From NCBI RefSeq assembly GCF_004770615.1, contig NZ_RQER01000007.1:62001-126000 (forward strand): DNA of 64,000 nucleotides, read 5' to 3'. Source of the DNA: Leptospira langatensis. GTDB lineage: Bacteria; Spirochaetota; Leptospiria; Leptospirales; Leptospiraceae. Within the stretch, counting starts at the first letter, position 1, and every line of letters starts with the position of its first letter. Of this stretch, positions 49,259 through 61,051 are shown in pieces. Made by a program: the position numbers and the translations under genes. Below the pieces are notes generated by a model. It saw only the letters and a program-made list of their open reading frames with translations. It was not told the DNA's origin and searched no databases.

Positions 49259-49716
49259 TTATCATATACCCATTGGCTTCGAATAAAAGGAGAAGGCTTA
49301 TACTTCCCCGCAGAAAGATACTCTTTGATATCGGGACGGATATCCATTTCTAAGACCGCACCCAAAGGAAAATATCCGAAGCCTGTGATCGCTTTTTCTT
49401 TCAGGTTCACTGTGGGGTCCTGCTTCTTCACTGTGGTTAAAAAAACCAATTGGATAAGATGCCGATTCCCCTTAGGATCTATGGACTCGTTCAGAAAGAG
49501 GAAATTCGCACTCGTGACATCCAGAGAAAGCTCCTCTTTGAGCTCTCTCTTGAGGGCGTCTTCCGCGTTTTCGCCGAATTCTATCCCACCCCCAGGCAGT
49601 AACCAATAATAGGAGTCCCCCTTCTTTTGTTGCAAAAGAAGTATTTCTCCCTTTCGATTTCGGACGAGTGCTGCGACTCTTACTCTTAAACCTTTCTTCT
49701 TAAAAAAGAATTCCAT
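49255..49716 (-). CDS. NUDIX hydrolase
   Basis: A 153-residue protein with a Nudix box from about residue 43 (GGIEFGENAEDALKRELKEE), intact except that the last Gly is Ser. Nudix enzymes hydrolyse nucleoside diphosphates linked to another moiety; the substrate cannot be inferred. It sits between rnc and aroB and overlaps aroB by 4 bases. Confidence 0.9.
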   Translation of the reverse strand: MEFFFKKKGLRVRVAALVRNRKGEILLLQQKKGDSYYWLLPGGGIEFGENAEDALKRELKEELSLDVTSANFLFLNESIDPKGNRHLIQLVFLTTVKKQDPTVNLKEKAITGFGYFPLGAVLEMDIRPDIKEYLSAGKYKPSPFIRSQWVYDK

Positions 49717-49728
49717 TCGGATCTATCG

Positions 49729-50466
49729 TTAAAACTTAATTTTCAGGATCTTCAGCATTTGTCTTGCCGCATCCTGTTCCGCAAACTTTTTATTTCGGCC
49801 CTGGCCTTCTGCAGAATATTTATCTCGGATCGATACATTTACATAAAACGTTTTTTCATGATCCGGTCCTGTTTCTTGGATCAATCTATACGTCGGAAGA
49901 AGCTTAAATTTCTTCTGACAGGTCTCCTGAAGAATGGATTTGAAATCAGTAGCCTCTCGGATCGTGTCCGAATGTTGGATATATCCGATAAGATGCTTGA
50001 TGATGAATTCTTCGGCGACTTCCATTCCTTGGTCTAGATAGATCGCGCCCACCAGAGATTCGAATAAGTTCGCTCCCAATTTCTTTTGGGAGTCTCCCCT
50101 TCCTTCTCCTTTTCCAAGTAAGACGAATTCGATTAATCCTAGTTTGTCGCTGAGCCCGTTCAGCACTGTTGTGGAAACCAATTTGGCTTTCTGCCTAGAC
50201 AATTCCCCTTCGGATGCACTTGGATCCGTTCTGAACAAATACTTTGCGACGACTAAACCCAGCACCGAGTCACCTAAGAACTCCAATCTCTCGTTATGTT
50301 CTTTGATCCCTGAGTTCTCGTTCTTAAAGGAACTATGAATGAATGCGATCTCTAAGTAGGACTTATTCTTAAATTTGATCCCAAGTCTGGAGATAAGATC
50401 GATTAGCCTGGTCCATCTTTCAGGATCCGGCGAAGTTTGAGTTGGTTTGTGTGTTTTTTTTATCAA
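49729..50466 (-). CDS. rnc: Ribonuclease III
   Basis: A 245-residue enzyme. The RNase III signature HNERLEFLGDSVLGLVVA is near residue 60, and a C-terminal dsRNA-binding domain (about 170-245) ends QDAARQMLKI. It processes rRNA precursors and structured RNAs. The frame starts at a TTG without a clear ribosome site, so the exact start is uncertain. It follows acpP by about 65 bases. Confidence 0.95.
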   Translation of the reverse strand: MIKKTHKPTQTSPDPERWTRLIDLISRLGIKFKNKSYLEIAFIHSSFKNENSGIKEHNERLEFLGDSVLGLVVAKYLFRTDPSASEGELSRQKAKLVSTTVLNGLSDKLGLIEFVLLGKGEGRGDSQKKLGANLFESLVGAIYLDQGMEVAEEFIIKHLIGYIQHSDTIREATDFKSILQETCQKKFKLLPTYRLIQETGPDHEKTFYVNVSIRDKYSAEGQGRNKKFAEQDAARQMLKILKIKF

Positions 50467-50531
50467 AGGATTTTGATAAAAGGAAGGAAAGAGACTTCCG
50501 AGTTCCCGTAAGAACCCGGAGGTCTAGTCAA

Positions 50532-50765
50532 TTAGGACTTAAGAGTGTCGATGAACTTAATTACGTCTCCGACGGTTTGGATCTTTTCAGCATCCTCATC
50601 GGAAATTTCAACGCCAAACTCTTCTTCAAGAGCCATAACGAGTTCAACTGTATCAAGAGAGTCTGCACCGAGGTCATCAATGAAGTGTGCTTCAGGAGTC
50701 ACTTCTGACTCATCCACTCCAAGTTGCTCAACGATAATAGACTTAATCTTTTCGAAATCTGCCAT
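50532..50765 (-). CDS. acpP: Acyl carrier protein
   Basis: A 77-residue acidic protein. Ser36 in the motif [13 protein letters not shown] is the site for the 4'-phosphopantetheine arm that carries acyl chains. The ATG at 50765 has GGAGG six bases upstream; the longer frame to 50783 is not needed. A UNCG-tetraloop hairpin lies immediately upstream of the ribosome site and a long inverted repeat a little further. Confidence 0.98.
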   Translation of the reverse strand: MADFEKIKSIIVEQLGVDESEVTPEAHFIDDLGADSLDTVELVMALEEEFGVEISDEDAEKIQTVGDVIKFIDTLKS

Positions 50766-50777
50766 TTGTTTCCTCCG

Positions 50778-50793
50778 TACCACCGGAGTGGTA
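50778..50793 (-). promoter_or_regulatory. UNCG-tetraloop hairpin in acpP leader
   Basis: In the acpP mRNA the sequence UACCAC-UCCG-GUGGUA folds into a six-base stem with a C(UCCG)G tetraloop, a very stable class, and ends directly before CGGAGGAAAC. The loop UCCG is also complementary to the CGGA of the ribosome site. Confidence 0.6.
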
Positions 50794-50815
50794 TGTAAGT
50801 TTTAGTTAGGTTTAG

Positions 50816-50842
50816 AATCGGGGATGAATTCATCCACCGATT
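50816..50842. promoter_or_regulatory. Long inverted repeat upstream of acpP
   Basis: A 27-base near-perfect palindrome centred on GAATTC, with arms AATCGG(T)GGATGAA and TTCATCC-CCGATT and one bulged base. It may be a regulator binding site or an RNA hairpin in the leader. Confidence 0.5.
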
Positions 50843-51218
50843 TTTAAACATTTTTATCTGAAAAGTTTTGGCAAGCGATAACGGAAAAGAAAAAGGAAAA
50901 AAACCGAATATTTCAAATCGAATGTTCCTAAGTTTTTTCTAAAGAAGTCGTTCTATAAATTCAGAATTGTAAACAGTCTATGAAAATGCAGGGACTTCGA
51001 TCCGGTGGGCCCGAATCAGTAAAAAGTCACATTCTACTTTTAGAATAGGAAGGAACCGGATACGAGGTTCGTCCATTTTAATTATGTGATCCTGAATTAT
51101 AAAATGATATTCACTTCGAACGGCGTTCGGGTTTTGTAATTCCTATTCCGTTTATTCCGATCGAGGCCGCTGCATTGCAGTATCTATTCCATGAATGATA
51201 GTCTTCTTTCCAAAGTAA
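50843..51218. other. Non-coding stretch between acpP and fabG
   Basis: About 375 bases of AT-rich sequence upstream of acpP. I see no ORF with a plausible ribosome site, no tRNA and no repeat; acpP promoter(s) presumably lie here but no clear -35/-10 pair could be fixed. Confidence 0.5.
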
Positions 51219-51246
51219 TAAAAAAGCCCGGCAAAACCGGGCTTTC
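51219..51246 (-). terminator. Rho-independent terminator after fabG
   Basis: A stem AAAGCCCGG/CCGGGCTTT with a 5-base loop, followed on the minus strand by a T run, 35 bases after the fabG stop. Confidence 0.92.
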
Positions 51247-51279
51247 TTGCATTCCATTCTCGAATGAGACTCGGAAACT

Positions 51280-52044
51280 TTAGGCTTGTGCTCCTGGAAG
51301 GAAGCCCCCGCCATTCACTTCGATTACCTGTCCTGTAATAAAGGAAGAAATATCGGAAGCAAGGAAGGCGATCGTATTCGCGATATCTTCCGGTTGTCCT
51401 GCTCTCTTCAGAGGAATAGCGGCTACCATTGCAGTGCGGATCTTTTCAGGGATCGCGTCTGTCATTTCAGTAGCGATGAATCCCGGAGCGATCGCGTTAC
51501 AACGGATCTTACGACCTGCCATTTCCAAAGCGACTGCTTTAGTCAAACCGATGACCCCAGCTTTAGAAGCGGAATAGTTAGTTTGGCCGATATTTCCGTT
51601 CACTCCTGCGATGGAGGAAAGGTTGATGATGGATCCGCCGTTCGGGTTCTTTGCCATAAATTTTATGGCTCCTTGGATACAATTGAAAGTACCAGTCAGG
51701 TTCACTGCGATTACAGCGTCCCATTGCTCTTGCTTCATTCTAAGCATAAGAGTGTCTTTAGTGATACCTGCGTTGTTTACAAGGATATCGATAGAGCCGA
51801 AAGTATCGACTACTGCTTGGATAGCTGCGTGAGCCGACTCTGGGCTCGCAACGTTTGCGGAAACTCCGAGAGTCTTAACACCTGTCGCTTTTGCGATCTC
51901 GTCTGCGGTTGCCTTACTTGCCTCTTCGTTTAGGTCGGCGATGACAACATTTGCGCCTGCTTGCGCGAGTTTTAGTGCGGTTGCTTTACCGATTCCACGG
52001 GCAGCCCCGGTTACAATGGCGTTTTTGCCTTTCAAATCGATCAT
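51280..52044 (-). CDS. fabG: 3-oxoacyl-[ACP] reductase
   Basis: A 254-residue classical SDR enzyme. The cofactor motif TGAARGIG, the NNAG motif, and the catalytic Ser/Tyr/Lys (NLSSIAG, YSASK) are present. It reduces beta-ketoacyl-ACP with NADPH in fatty acid elongation. It lies 69 bases after plsX and has its own terminator, so acpP is a separate transcript. Confidence 0.93.
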   Translation of the reverse strand: MIDLKGKNAIVTGAARGIGKATALKLAQAGANVVIADLNEEASKATADEIAKATGVKTLGVSANVASPESAHAAIQAVVDTFGSIDILVNNAGITKDTLMLRMKQEQWDAVIAVNLTGTFNCIQGAIKFMAKNPNGGSIINLSSIAGVNGNIGQTNYSASKAGVIGLTKAVALEMAGRKIRCNAIAPGFIATEMTDAIPEKIRTAMVAAIPLKRAGQPEDIANTIAFLASDISSFITGQVIEVNGGGFLPGAQA

Positions 52045-52113
52045 TGGATTATTCCTTACCAGATTCTGCGGTTAGCGTATTTTCGCTCTCCATGGGGTCA
52101 AGTGGTTTAGGAT

Positions 52114-53118
52114 TCAGATCTTTGCTTTCTCTATCTCTTCCTTGATCCTGCGATTCACATCTCTTTCGGCACACTCGACCACGACACGGATCGCGCTTCG
52201 GACCGCTTGAGAATTAGAAGAACCATGACCGATCAAACAAGTGCCGTCCACACCTAGTAGAAGAGCGCCTCCATACTCCGCATAATCGAGTCTCTTCTTG
52301 ATAGCGGTAAACGTAGGCTTCAAGAGCAATGCTCCGGTTTGCGCCAAACTAGATTGAGCGATGCTTTCCCGGAGAACACTGAAGATGGATTTGGACAGGC
52401 CTTCTGTCGCTTTAAGAACGATATTCCCGACGAAGCCGTCACAGACTACTACGTCCACATTCCTTCCGCCTCCGTAAAGATCCCTTCCTTCCACATTACC
52501 CACAAAGTCCAGGGGGAGTTTTCGGATATACTCGAAGGCCTTTAATGTGACGGAGTTCCCCTTCTTATCCTCTTCTCCGTTGGAGAGAATGCCTACTTTA
52601 GGTTTTGGAATATTAAATATATATTTAGAATAGATCGCGCCCATGATCGCGAATTGGGCCAGATACTCCGGTTTGCAATCCACATTGGCACCCGCATCCA
52701 GAAGAAGAGTGGGTGCACCCTTCTCTCTTGGAATGGGAGCTGCAATCGGAGGACGAAGGACTCCGGGGATCCTACCGAGATATAGAAGTGCGGATGCCAT
52801 AGTGGCTCCCGTATTTCCAGGAGAGAACATTCCCACACAGGTCTTATTTGCTACGAGTTGTGCTGCTTGGACTATCGAGGAATCTTCCATGGCACGGACT
52901 GCGATGGAAGGAGAATCGTTCATGCCTATGATCTCACTGGCGTGAACGATCCGGATCTTTTCGGGATCGTATTCGTATTTGAGGAGGATCTCGCTTAGGT
53001 CTTCTTCTTTGCCGACGAGAATTACGTTTCTGCCGTCTTGATTGACTGCGGTAACTGCACCTTCTACGATCCTATCAGGACCGTAGTCGCCGCTCATTGC
53101 ATCGACGGCGACCCACAT
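52114..53118 (-). CDS. plsX: Phosphate acyltransferase PlsX
   Basis: A 334-residue enzyme that converts acyl-ACP to acyl-phosphate for phospholipid synthesis. Landmarks are [37 protein letters not shown] and [10 protein letters not shown]. It starts 5 bases after rpmF, an arrangement conserved in many bacteria. Confidence 0.96.
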   Translation of the reverse strand: MWVAVDAMSGDYGPDRIVEGAVTAVNQDGRNVILVGKEEDLSEILLKYEYDPEKIRIVHASEIIGMNDSPSIAVRAMEDSSIVQAAQLVANKTCVGMFSPGNTGATMASALLYLGRIPGVLRPPIAAPIPREKGAPTLLLDAGANVDCKPEYLAQFAIMGAIYSKYIFNIPKPKVGILSNGEEDKKGNSVTLKAFEYIRKLPLDFVGNVEGRDLYGGGRNVDVVVCDGFVGNIVLKATEGLSKSIFSVLRESIAQSSLAQTGALLLKPTFTAIKKRLDYAEYGGALLLGVDGTCLIGHGSSNSQAVRSAIRVVVECAERDVNRRIKEEIEKAKI

Positions 53119-53123
53119 ATTTC

Positions 53124-53324
53124 TTAGTTCTCTTCGCTAGTCTTCCTGACTTTCGGTTCAACTACCACACGGTCTTTGTAGAAACCGCATACTGGGCAGA
53201 TCCTGTGAGGAGGTCTGAAGGAATTGCAGTTCGGACATGGGACTAGATTCGGCTTGCCGATCGCGTGGTGGGCACGCTTCATCCTTACTTTGGATTTGGA
53301 TTTTCGTCTCTTAGGAACTGCCAT
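53124..53324 (-). CDS. rpmF: 50S ribosomal protein L32
   Basis: A 66-residue basic protein. It opens with the L32 N-terminus [19 protein letters not shown] and keeps both zinc CxxC pairs (CPNC, CPVC), the zinc form of L32. Directly precedes plsX. Confidence 0.97.
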   Translation of the reverse strand: MAVPKRRKSKSKVRMKRAHHAIGKPNLVPCPNCNSFRPPHRICPVCGFYKDRVVVEPKVRKTSEEN

Positions 53325-53366
53325 TGTCTTTCTCTATAGATAAGGTCGATTTACGACTATGTTTTT

Positions 53367-53397
53367 TTTATAAGCGGAATTCACAACTGTTTTTCAA
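53367..53397 (-). promoter_or_regulatory. Possible sigma-70 promoter for rpmF-plsX-fabG
   Basis: On the minus strand TTGAAA (53392-53397) and TATAAA (53367-53372) with a 19-base spacer, longer than ideal. The -35 box overlaps the end of hisG. The predicted start lies about 35 bases before the rpmF ATG. Confidence 0.35.
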
Positions 53398-54010
53398 GTG
53401 CAGAAAAGGAATCCAGAAATTCCCCGATTTCTGCTCTCTTGGTATATAAGGAAGAACGGTTAAAGATCAATCTGGCCGTGGATTCCATGATAATCTCGAT
53501 CTCTTCCAGATTATTTGCCTTTAAAGTGGCCCCTGTTGAGACCAAATCCACGATGCAATCCGACAGGCCGACCAAGGGAGCGAGTTCTATACTTCCGTAC
53601 AGCTTGATTACCTCGCAATTGATCCCCTTTTTCAGGAAGAATTCCTTGGCTATATTCGGATATTTTGTCGCTACGCGGACCTTTCTTTCTCCGGAACTCA
53701 GGCTCCAACCCTTGGGCGCAGCCACAGAAAGTCTGCATTTACCGATCCCCAGATCCAAAGGAAGAAGAAGGTCATAGCCTCCTTCCAATAATACGTCCCA
53801 TCCCACGATGCCTGCATCCGCAGAATTCTGCTCCACGTAAGTCGCCACATCCTGAGAACGGACCAGTAGGATACGGACCTTGCCTTTAGCGTCTTTGAAT
53901 ATTAATTCTTTGGAATCCGGATCCGGACGACCGCTAAGCCAGCCTCTTTCCAGCATCAGTTCGATGCTTTCTTCGGCAAGCCGTCCTTTCGGAAGGGCCA
54001 GGGTTAGCAT
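53381..54010 (-). CDS. hisG: ATP phosphoribosyltransferase, short form
   Basis: A 209-residue enzyme with motifs [26 protein letters not shown] and [14 protein letters not shown]. It condenses ATP and PRPP as the first step of histidine synthesis. The length is the short form, which needs the regulatory partner HisZ; no hisZ is seen in the window. Its ATG overlaps the TPR stop by one base. Confidence 0.95.
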   Translation of the reverse strand: MLTLALPKGRLAEESIELMLERGWLSGRPDPDSKELIFKDAKGKVRILLVRSQDVATYVEQNSADAGIVGWDVLLEGGYDLLLPLDLGIGKCRLSVAAPKGWSLSSGERKVRVATKYPNIAKEFFLKKGINCEVIKLYGSIELAPLVGLSDCIVDLVSTGATLKANNLEEIEIIMESTARLIFNRSSLYTKRAEIGEFLDSFSALEKQL

Positions 54011-54747
54011 TAGTTACCCTGGCTATTTTTTAGGAGAAGATACGTAGAAAGTTCTTTGACCGACTTGAATTCTTCGGAAGGAGAAGAGATCTCTTGTTCC
54101 AGGACTTTCTTCAAGAGTTCTAAGGCCTCTGCCTTTTTTCCATTCTTGAGTTTCAGGCGTCCCGCTTGGTATAAACTCCAAGCATAGAATCCGGACACAT
54201 TTCTGCGATTGCCTAAGAGAGAAGAAGCAGTGAAATAATCCGTTTCCGCTTCCGCAAATTGGTTAGCGCTCTCTCTATAATTTCCGGCCAAATAAAAGTA
54301 GTATGCCTTAGCTTCCGGAAGCTCATCAATTTTCTTACCGGCGTATTCTAATTTATCCGCAGCTTTTTGGAATTCTCCGTTACGAGCATACAGATCCCCA
54401 AGAGTCTTAGCAAGACGGAGATCCAAAGAAGGAGAACTATAAGTAGAAGCTACCGCTTCATATTTCTTGATCTTGTCGGTCAGTTCCATCATAGGGTTCT
54501 GAGCCAGTTCCTTTTCCAAGCGCTCGATTGCGATGGTTCCCTTACGGAACTGCTCTGCCCTATATTCGTTCCATCCTACGACGGAAACAACGGTTACGAA
54601 TAAAACTGCGAGTCCGAAAAGGACTTCTTTCTTATGCTCTCCAATCTTGGAGAATAAGATCGCGAACGCTCTTTCGGCTCCGGTCAGATCTGCATATGGA
54701 TCCAGATCCTTAATAGATGCTCCGGTTTTTGGTTCGAACCGCTTCAT
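54010..54747 (-). CDS. Membrane-anchored TPR protein (YfgM-like)
   Basis: A 245-residue protein with one membrane helix ([18 protein letters not shown], about 41-58) followed by TPR-type helical repeats ([10 protein letters not shown]). The layout, cytoplasmic N-terminus plus periplasmic TPR, resembles YfgM and other chaperone-associated proteins. Overlaps hisG by one base and follows rpsA by 20 bases. Precise function unknown. Confidence 0.75.
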   Translation of the reverse strand: MKRFEPKTGASIKDLDPYADLTGAERAFAILFSKIGEHKKEVLFGLAVLFVTVVSVVGWNEYRAEQFRKGTIAIERLEKELAQNPMMELTDKIKKYEAVASTYSSPSLDLRLAKTLGDLYARNGEFQKAADKLEYAGKKIDELPEAKAYYFYLAGNYRESANQFAEAETDYFTASSLLGNRRNVSGFYAWSLYQAGRLKLKNGKKAEALELLKKVLEQEISSPSEEFKSVKELSTYLLLKNSQGN

Positions 54748-54767
54748 GGAAACTCCGAGTTTCTCCT

Positions 54768-56450
<1,683 letters not shown>

Positions 56451-56482
56451 ACGGACGGAATACTCGGTTAATTAGTTTGGGA

Positions 56483-57196
56483 TTAGTGCGAATCGTTATA
56501 AATGCCAGGCTCTAGGCACCCAAGGATCTTACTAATTACACTATTTTTTGGCAGGTTATCCGTGTCAATGAGGATTGCGTCCGCCGATTTTCGCAACGGA
56601 GCGATTTCTCTTTCCATATCGGATTTATCCCGAATTATGATTTCATTCTCGATCTCATCTAAATTAGAACGAATTCCCTGTTCCAGCAATTGATTGTATC
56701 TTCTCTCGGCTCTCACCTTAGAAGAAGCGGTTAAGAAGAATTTGTAACGGGCGTCCGGAAATACATGCGTACCTATGTCTCTACCGTCCATGACTAGACG
56801 ATGAGTAAGCGCCAGATTCCGTAATTGAGAATTTACGAAGTCACGGAACAATGCCTTATCGGCGATGTATTTGATCTCTCGAGTGATCTCTGGAGTGCGG
56901 ATCTCCTGCGAAACATCCTGGCCGTTTAGAAAAATATGATTTTCCCCTGTTTTGGAAAACTCACATAAGATGATCACTCCCTGTGTAAGTGACGCAAAAT
57001 CTTTGAGGGGAAGCCACTCGGAGAACGATATGGAACTGTTAGTTGCAGAGTAGATCCTATATATATGCAACGTAAGTGCTCTGTAGAAGGCGCCGGAATC
57101 TAAGTATTCGAATCCTAATTTCTTGGAAAGTTCCCGAGCAACAGTACTCTTTCCCGTTCCAGCAGGACCGTCGAGTGCGATCACATTTTCAGTCAT
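56483..57196 (-). CDS. cmk: Cytidylate kinase
   Basis: A 237-residue nucleoside monophosphate kinase. P-loop [13 protein letters not shown], then the CMP-binding region [14 protein letters not shown] and [14 protein letters not shown]. It phosphorylates CMP and dCMP. It overlaps aroA by 4 bases and precedes rpsA by 32. Confidence 0.96.
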   Translation of the reverse strand: MTENVIALDGPAGTGKSTVARELSKKLGFEYLDSGAFYRALTLHIYRIYSATNSSISFSEWLPLKDFASLTQGVIILCEFSKTGENHIFLNGQDVSQEIRTPEITREIKYIADKALFRDFVNSQLRNLALTHRLVMDGRDIGTHVFPDARYKFFLTASSKVRAERRYNQLLEQGIRSNLDEIENEIIIRDKSDMEREIAPLRKSADAILIDTDNLPKNSVISKILGCLEPGIYNDSH

Positions 57197-58509
57197 GATA
57201 TGAAACCCCCCAGCAAAGATTCGAAACCTGGAAAGGAAGTCTCTATCCAGGAAGTTTCGTCCGGAGTGAGATCCAAGCCGCTTACGGCTCTAAGAACAAG
57301 AAAGCTCATCGCGATCCTATGATCCATTTTAGTAAAGATCCTAGCTCCTTTTCCGGAAAGCCAAGCTTGTAACTCTGAAGAACTTGCAGAGGAATTTTGT
57401 TCCGGGATCTCGTAACCATCTTTGTATTCGTGTACAAGAATCCCGAGATTACGAAGATTCTCCACCATGGCGGTGATCCGATCCGATTCCTTGGCTCTTA
57501 ATTCTTCTGCATGACGGATCGCAAATCCGCCTTTTGCAAATAGGCCGGCAATCGTCAGGATCGGGATCTCATCTATAAGAGAAGGGATCCATTCCTCAGG
57601 TATATCAGAAAAATGTAAATTAGAAGAAACTGCTTCCAGATCTCCCACGGGCTCCCCGCATTCAATCCTTTGGTTGTGGATGAGGATCTTTCCCCCCATC
57701 GCCTGAAGAGCCTTTAGGATGCCGATGCGAGAAGGGTTCAGTCCTACGTTCTTTACTAGAACGGAACCTTCTTTTAATAGAACACCGAGTACTAAGAAGA
57801 AAGCTGCCGAAGAAATATCTCCAGGCACCTTAAAGTCCCCCGCTTCGAATATATACGGGGGTTCCATCTTAAAATGAGTGGGAGAAGAATACTCCAGCGT
57901 ATTCCCAAGAAAGCGGAACATATTCTCTGTATGATCCCTGGATAAGATCTCTTCTTCGTAATCCAAAGAAGTCTCGGAAGCCATGGCAGCGAGCATGAGA
58001 CAGGATTTTACCTGAGCCGAAGCGATCGGACTTTTATATACGAAGGAGGAAAGTTTCCTCCCTTGGATCTCAAGGGGCGCTTTGTCTTCTTTTCCTTGGA
58101 TAGAAGCTCCCATAGCACTTAAAGGTTTTATAATACGGGACATTGGTCTTTTTTGCAAGGAAGGATCTCCGGTCAGTCTCGCATGGATCCCTGGGATCCC
58201 GGAAATAAGCCCGGCAGACAATCGAATTCCAGTACCCGCATTCCCAAAATCCAATTCTTCCTTAGGAGAATGAAGAGAGCTCTTTCCCGGACTCGTAAAA
58301 AGATACGAACCGGGAGAGAGTTTTTCGATCTTCAGGCCCAGATGAGAGAATGCCTTCATGGTATTCAATGGATCTTCCGCTTCCAAGAATCCGGAAACCC
58401 GGGAAGTTCCCTTGGACAGAACGGAAAACAATACGGAACGATGAGAAAGGGATTTATCTCCGGGAACGAAAATTTCCCGGCCGGACGAACTAAGGACTCT
58501 TGGGATCAT
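57193..58509 (-). CDS. aroA: 3-phosphoshikimate 1-carboxyvinyltransferase (EPSP synthase)
   Basis: A 438-residue enzyme with [28 protein letters not shown] and LRAKESDRI motifs. It adds PEP to shikimate-3-phosphate. It overlaps tyrA by 20 bases and cmk by 4, so translation is coupled along the operon. Confidence 0.96.
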   Translation of the reverse strand: MIPRVLSSSGREIFVPGDKSLSHRSVLFSVLSKGTSRVSGFLEAEDPLNTMKAFSHLGLKIEKLSPGSYLFTSPGKSSLHSPKEELDFGNAGTGIRLSAGLISGIPGIHARLTGDPSLQKRPMSRIIKPLSAMGASIQGKEDKAPLEIQGRKLSSFVYKSPIASAQVKSCLMLAAMASETSLDYEEEILSRDHTENMFRFLGNTLEYSSPTHFKMEPPYIFEAGDFKVPGDISSAAFFLVLGVLLKEGSVLVKNVGLNPSRIGILKALQAMGGKILIHNQRIECGEPVGDLEAVSSNLHFSDIPEEWIPSLIDEIPILTIAGLFAKGGFAIRHAEELRAKESDRITAMVENLRNLGILVHEYKDGYEIPEQNSSASSSELQAWLSGKGARIFTKMDHRIAMSFLVLRAVSGLDLTPDETSWIETSFPGFESLLGGFIS

Positions 58510-59407
58510 TTTGCTTCTTTAAAATCGAATCCCTATCTAATCGGGATTTTTCCATGAAGGACTCCCATTGCCCGGGGTCCAGCGGCTTTTCAGGATCTAA
58601 CTCGGAAAGAAGGGAATCCAATCTGGATTTATAATCCAAGAGAGCCTTATAGATCTCCCCTTGGTTCGAGGAAAAGATAGCGGACCACATCTTAGGATTG
58701 GAACCAGCAATCCGAGTCATGTCCCTAAATCCCCCTCCTGTCAGAGGAAGAGGAGAACGATCCGTGAACTCTCTCACGCATTTATTTTCCCAGACCCAAT
58801 TGGTCATAAGAGAAGAGATCAAATGAGGAGCGTGCGATACGTAGGAGAGAATATGATCATGATCTTCTGCGGGAATTTCAGTTGTGAACATTCCCAGCGA
58901 TTTCCAAAAAGATTCGATCCTTTCGAAGGCATCTGCGGTGGCTCCTTTCGGTTTCGTCAAAATGCAAAGACGATTTTCATACAGATCCGCATTCCCAAAC
59001 TCCAAACCGGACTCTTCGGAACCACACATAGGATGAGAAGAAATATAACGATGCTCTCCTTGTAGAACAGACTCGACTGCCCGAACAATCTCGAGCTTAG
59101 TGGAACCCATATCCGTCAAGAGCCCGGAAAAAGAAGAAGGTAAACTGCGGATCACATCCACTGTCGTATTGACCGGGACCCCGAATACGATCAGATCATA
59201 AGCGTCCCAGTTCGGCGATTTGGAAAATTCCTCCGCGGTGAACAGAAAATCCGCAGACTTGAGTTTTATCCCCTTCTCCTTACTGGAAGAAGATCCTACA
59301 ACCCCAGTGATCTCAGCCTCGGAAGATCTCTTACGAAGGGCCAAAGAAAGAGAGGCCCCCATCATTCCCAAACCGTATATTAGAATTTTCTTAAATTCTG
59401 GTTTCAC
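58490..59407 (-). CDS. tyrA: Prephenate dehydrogenase
   Basis: A 305-residue NAD-dependent enzyme. The N-terminal Rossmann motif [27 protein letters not shown] and the helical C-domain are visible. It oxidises prephenate to 4-hydroxyphenylpyruvate for tyrosine. Its ATG overlaps the pheA stop (ATGA). Confidence 0.95.
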   Translation of the reverse strand: MKPEFKKILIYGLGMMGASLSLALRKRSSEAEITGVVGSSSSKEKGIKLKSADFLFTAEEFSKSPNWDAYDLIVFGVPVNTTVDVIRSLPSSFSGLLTDMGSTKLEIVRAVESVLQGEHRYISSHPMCGSEESGLEFGNADLYENRLCILTKPKGATADAFERIESFWKSLGMFTTEIPAEDHDHILSYVSHAPHLISSLMTNWVWENKCVREFTDRSPLPLTGGGFRDMTRIAGSNPKMWSAIFSSNQGEIYKALLDYKSRLDSLLSELDPEKPLDPGQWESFMEKSRLDRDSILKKQNDPKSP

Positions 59408-60495
59408 GGGTTAGCAGGAGAGATCGGATAAGATCCCAAGATCCTGAGATAGATTGTATTTTCTTTGAGAGTGTTTAGGACCTCTTCTATGATCGGGTCC
59501 TTTTTATGTCCGTGAAAATCGATAAAGAAATTATACTCCCAAGAAGTCCTGCGAGTCGGCCTGGATTCCACCTTGGTCAGATTGATCCCTTTATCGAAGA
59601 AAGGTTTCAATACCTTGTATAAGGATCCAGGTTTATCCGGAATAGAGAAGACTACGGAGGTCTTATCGTTTCCTGTAGGAGGACATTGATTCTTTCCGAT
59701 GATCAAGAAGCGAGTCGTATTGTCCGACATGTCCTCGATGGATTCTCGGACTATATCCAAACCATAGATCTCTGCAGCGATAGAAGAAGCAACTGCCGCA
59801 CATTCTCCCTTCTTCTCCGCAACGATACTAGCCGCTCTAGAAGTAGAAGGAGTTTCTGAAATTTGCACATGAGGAAGATTGGCCGCAATCCAATTCCTGC
59901 ATTGGGAATTAGCGATCTTGATGCCATACAATGTCTTGATCTTAGAAAGATCGTGCTCGAATCCTAAAAGATTCAAAGTGATCTTGAGATAGATCTCCGA
60001 GTAAATATTCAGATCGGAGACCAGGAACTGATCCAATGTGGAGTTCACCAAACCCTCGGAAGAATTTTCCACAGGAACCACTCCGTAATCGGCCTTGTCC
60101 GTTTCCACGGCACGGAACACTTCCGGAATGGAAGGAAACTCGGTTGCCTCAACGGAAGTCCCGAACCTTGCACGGACCGCTTGGTGAGAGAAAGATCCTT
60201 CTGGTCCGAGATAACCTATGGCCAATCCTTTTTCGACAGAAAAAGAACCGGACATGATCTCTTTATAAATAGCGACTAAGACCTTATCGGGAAGAGGTCC
60301 TCCGTTCAGGTTGAGGATCTTTTCGTAAACGTCCTTTTCTCTATCGGGACGATAGATGGGCTCGTTATTCTCCCGTTTGATCTCGCCGATCTCGGACGCA
60401 ATCTCCGCCCTGGCCTGGATGGCCTTGACGATCTCCTTATCCAAGGCATCTATCTTGTCCCTGAATTCCTTTAGCTTGTCGTTATTCTTGGCCAT
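59404..60495 (-). CDS. pheA: Chorismate mutase/prephenate dehydratase (P-protein)
   Basis: A 363-residue fusion. Residues 1-85 are an AroQ-type chorismate mutase ([19 protein letters not shown]), 90-270 the prephenate dehydratase ([25 protein letters not shown]), and the C-terminus an ACT regulatory domain ([12 protein letters not shown], then ESRPTRR) for feedback by phenylalanine. It makes phenylpyruvate from chorismate. Confidence 0.96.
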   Translation of the reverse strand: MAKNNDKLKEFRDKIDALDKEIVKAIQARAEIASEIGEIKRENNEPIYRPDREKDVYEKILNLNGGPLPDKVLVAIYKEIMSGSFSVEKGLAIGYLGPEGSFSHQAVRARFGTSVEATEFPSIPEVFRAVETDKADYGVVPVENSSEGLVNSTLDQFLVSDLNIYSEIYLKITLNLLGFEHDLSKIKTLYGIKIANSQCRNWIAANLPHVQISETPSTSRAASIVAEKKGECAAVASSIAAEIYGLDIVRESIEDMSDNTTRFLIIGKNQCPPTGNDKTSVVFSIPDKPGSLYKVLKPFFDKGINLTKVESRPTRRTSWEYNFFIDFHGHKKDPIIEEVLNTLKENTIYLRILGSYPISPANP

Positions 60496-61051
60496 TCTCT
60501 ATTAAGTCGTCCAGGTTTTCGAATTTCAACTCCTTCACTTCTACAGGAGCAGGTAAATCGGTCAGTTTATTTAAACCGAAATGGATTAAAAAATCTTTGG
60601 TAGTCCCATACAATGCCGGTCTTCCGGGAACTTCTTTATTCCCCACAGGCTTTACTAATTTCTTAGAAATGAGAGAAGTCACCATCGCTCTGGAGGAGAC
60701 TCCTCGGATATCGTCTATCTCGGATAAGGTGATAGGCTGCTTGTATGCTATGATTGCGAGAGTATCTAGGCTAGAGCGAGAAAGTTGCTCTCTCTTCTTC
60801 TCCTTGAATAGCTTAAGAAGGATCTCCGAATACTTTTCGTTGGTGGAAAATTGATACGCACCTGCGATCTCTCTAAGAACGAAGCCACCATCTTTTTCTT
60901 GGTAGTCTAAGATCAGCTCGTCCAGGATCTCTCTGGCTTCCTGTTTTTCACACTCTATGGATTTAGCGATGCTAGCGAGTTTGAGCGGCTCCCCGGAAAG
61001 GAAAAGCAGCGCCTCGATCAGACCCTTTAAACCGGCTTTGTCGCGTTCCAC
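60482..61051 (-). CDS. scpB: Segregation and condensation protein B
   Basis: A 189-residue winged-helix protein (LIEALLFLSGEPL, AIIAYKQPIT, VPGRPALYGTTKDF). It forms the SMC-ScpAB complex for chromosome segregation. It starts with GTG inside scpA (25-base overlap) with GGGAG four bases upstream, and overlaps pheA by 14 bases. Confidence 0.95.
   Translation of the reverse strand: MERDKAGLKGLIEALLFLSGEPLKLASIAKSIECEKQEAREILDELILDYQEKDGGFVLREIAGAYQFSTNEKYSEILLKLFKEKKREQLSRSSLDTLAIIAYKQPITLSEIDDIRGVSSRAMVTSLISKKLVKPVGNKEVPGRPALYGTTKDFLIHFGLNKLTDLPAPVEVKELKFENLDDLIENGQE

Noticed and set aside
50998..51035. Segment resembling a tRNA T-arm
   Set aside because: No matching acceptor or anticodon stem could be built around it on either strand.
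51111..51314. Small frame between acpP and fabG
   Set aside because: Covers the fabG terminator and overlaps fabG antisense-like composition; no support as a gene.
51286..51933. A 215-residue plus-strand frame with many cysteines
   Set aside because: Antisense shadow of fabG; no ribosome site and low-complexity composition.
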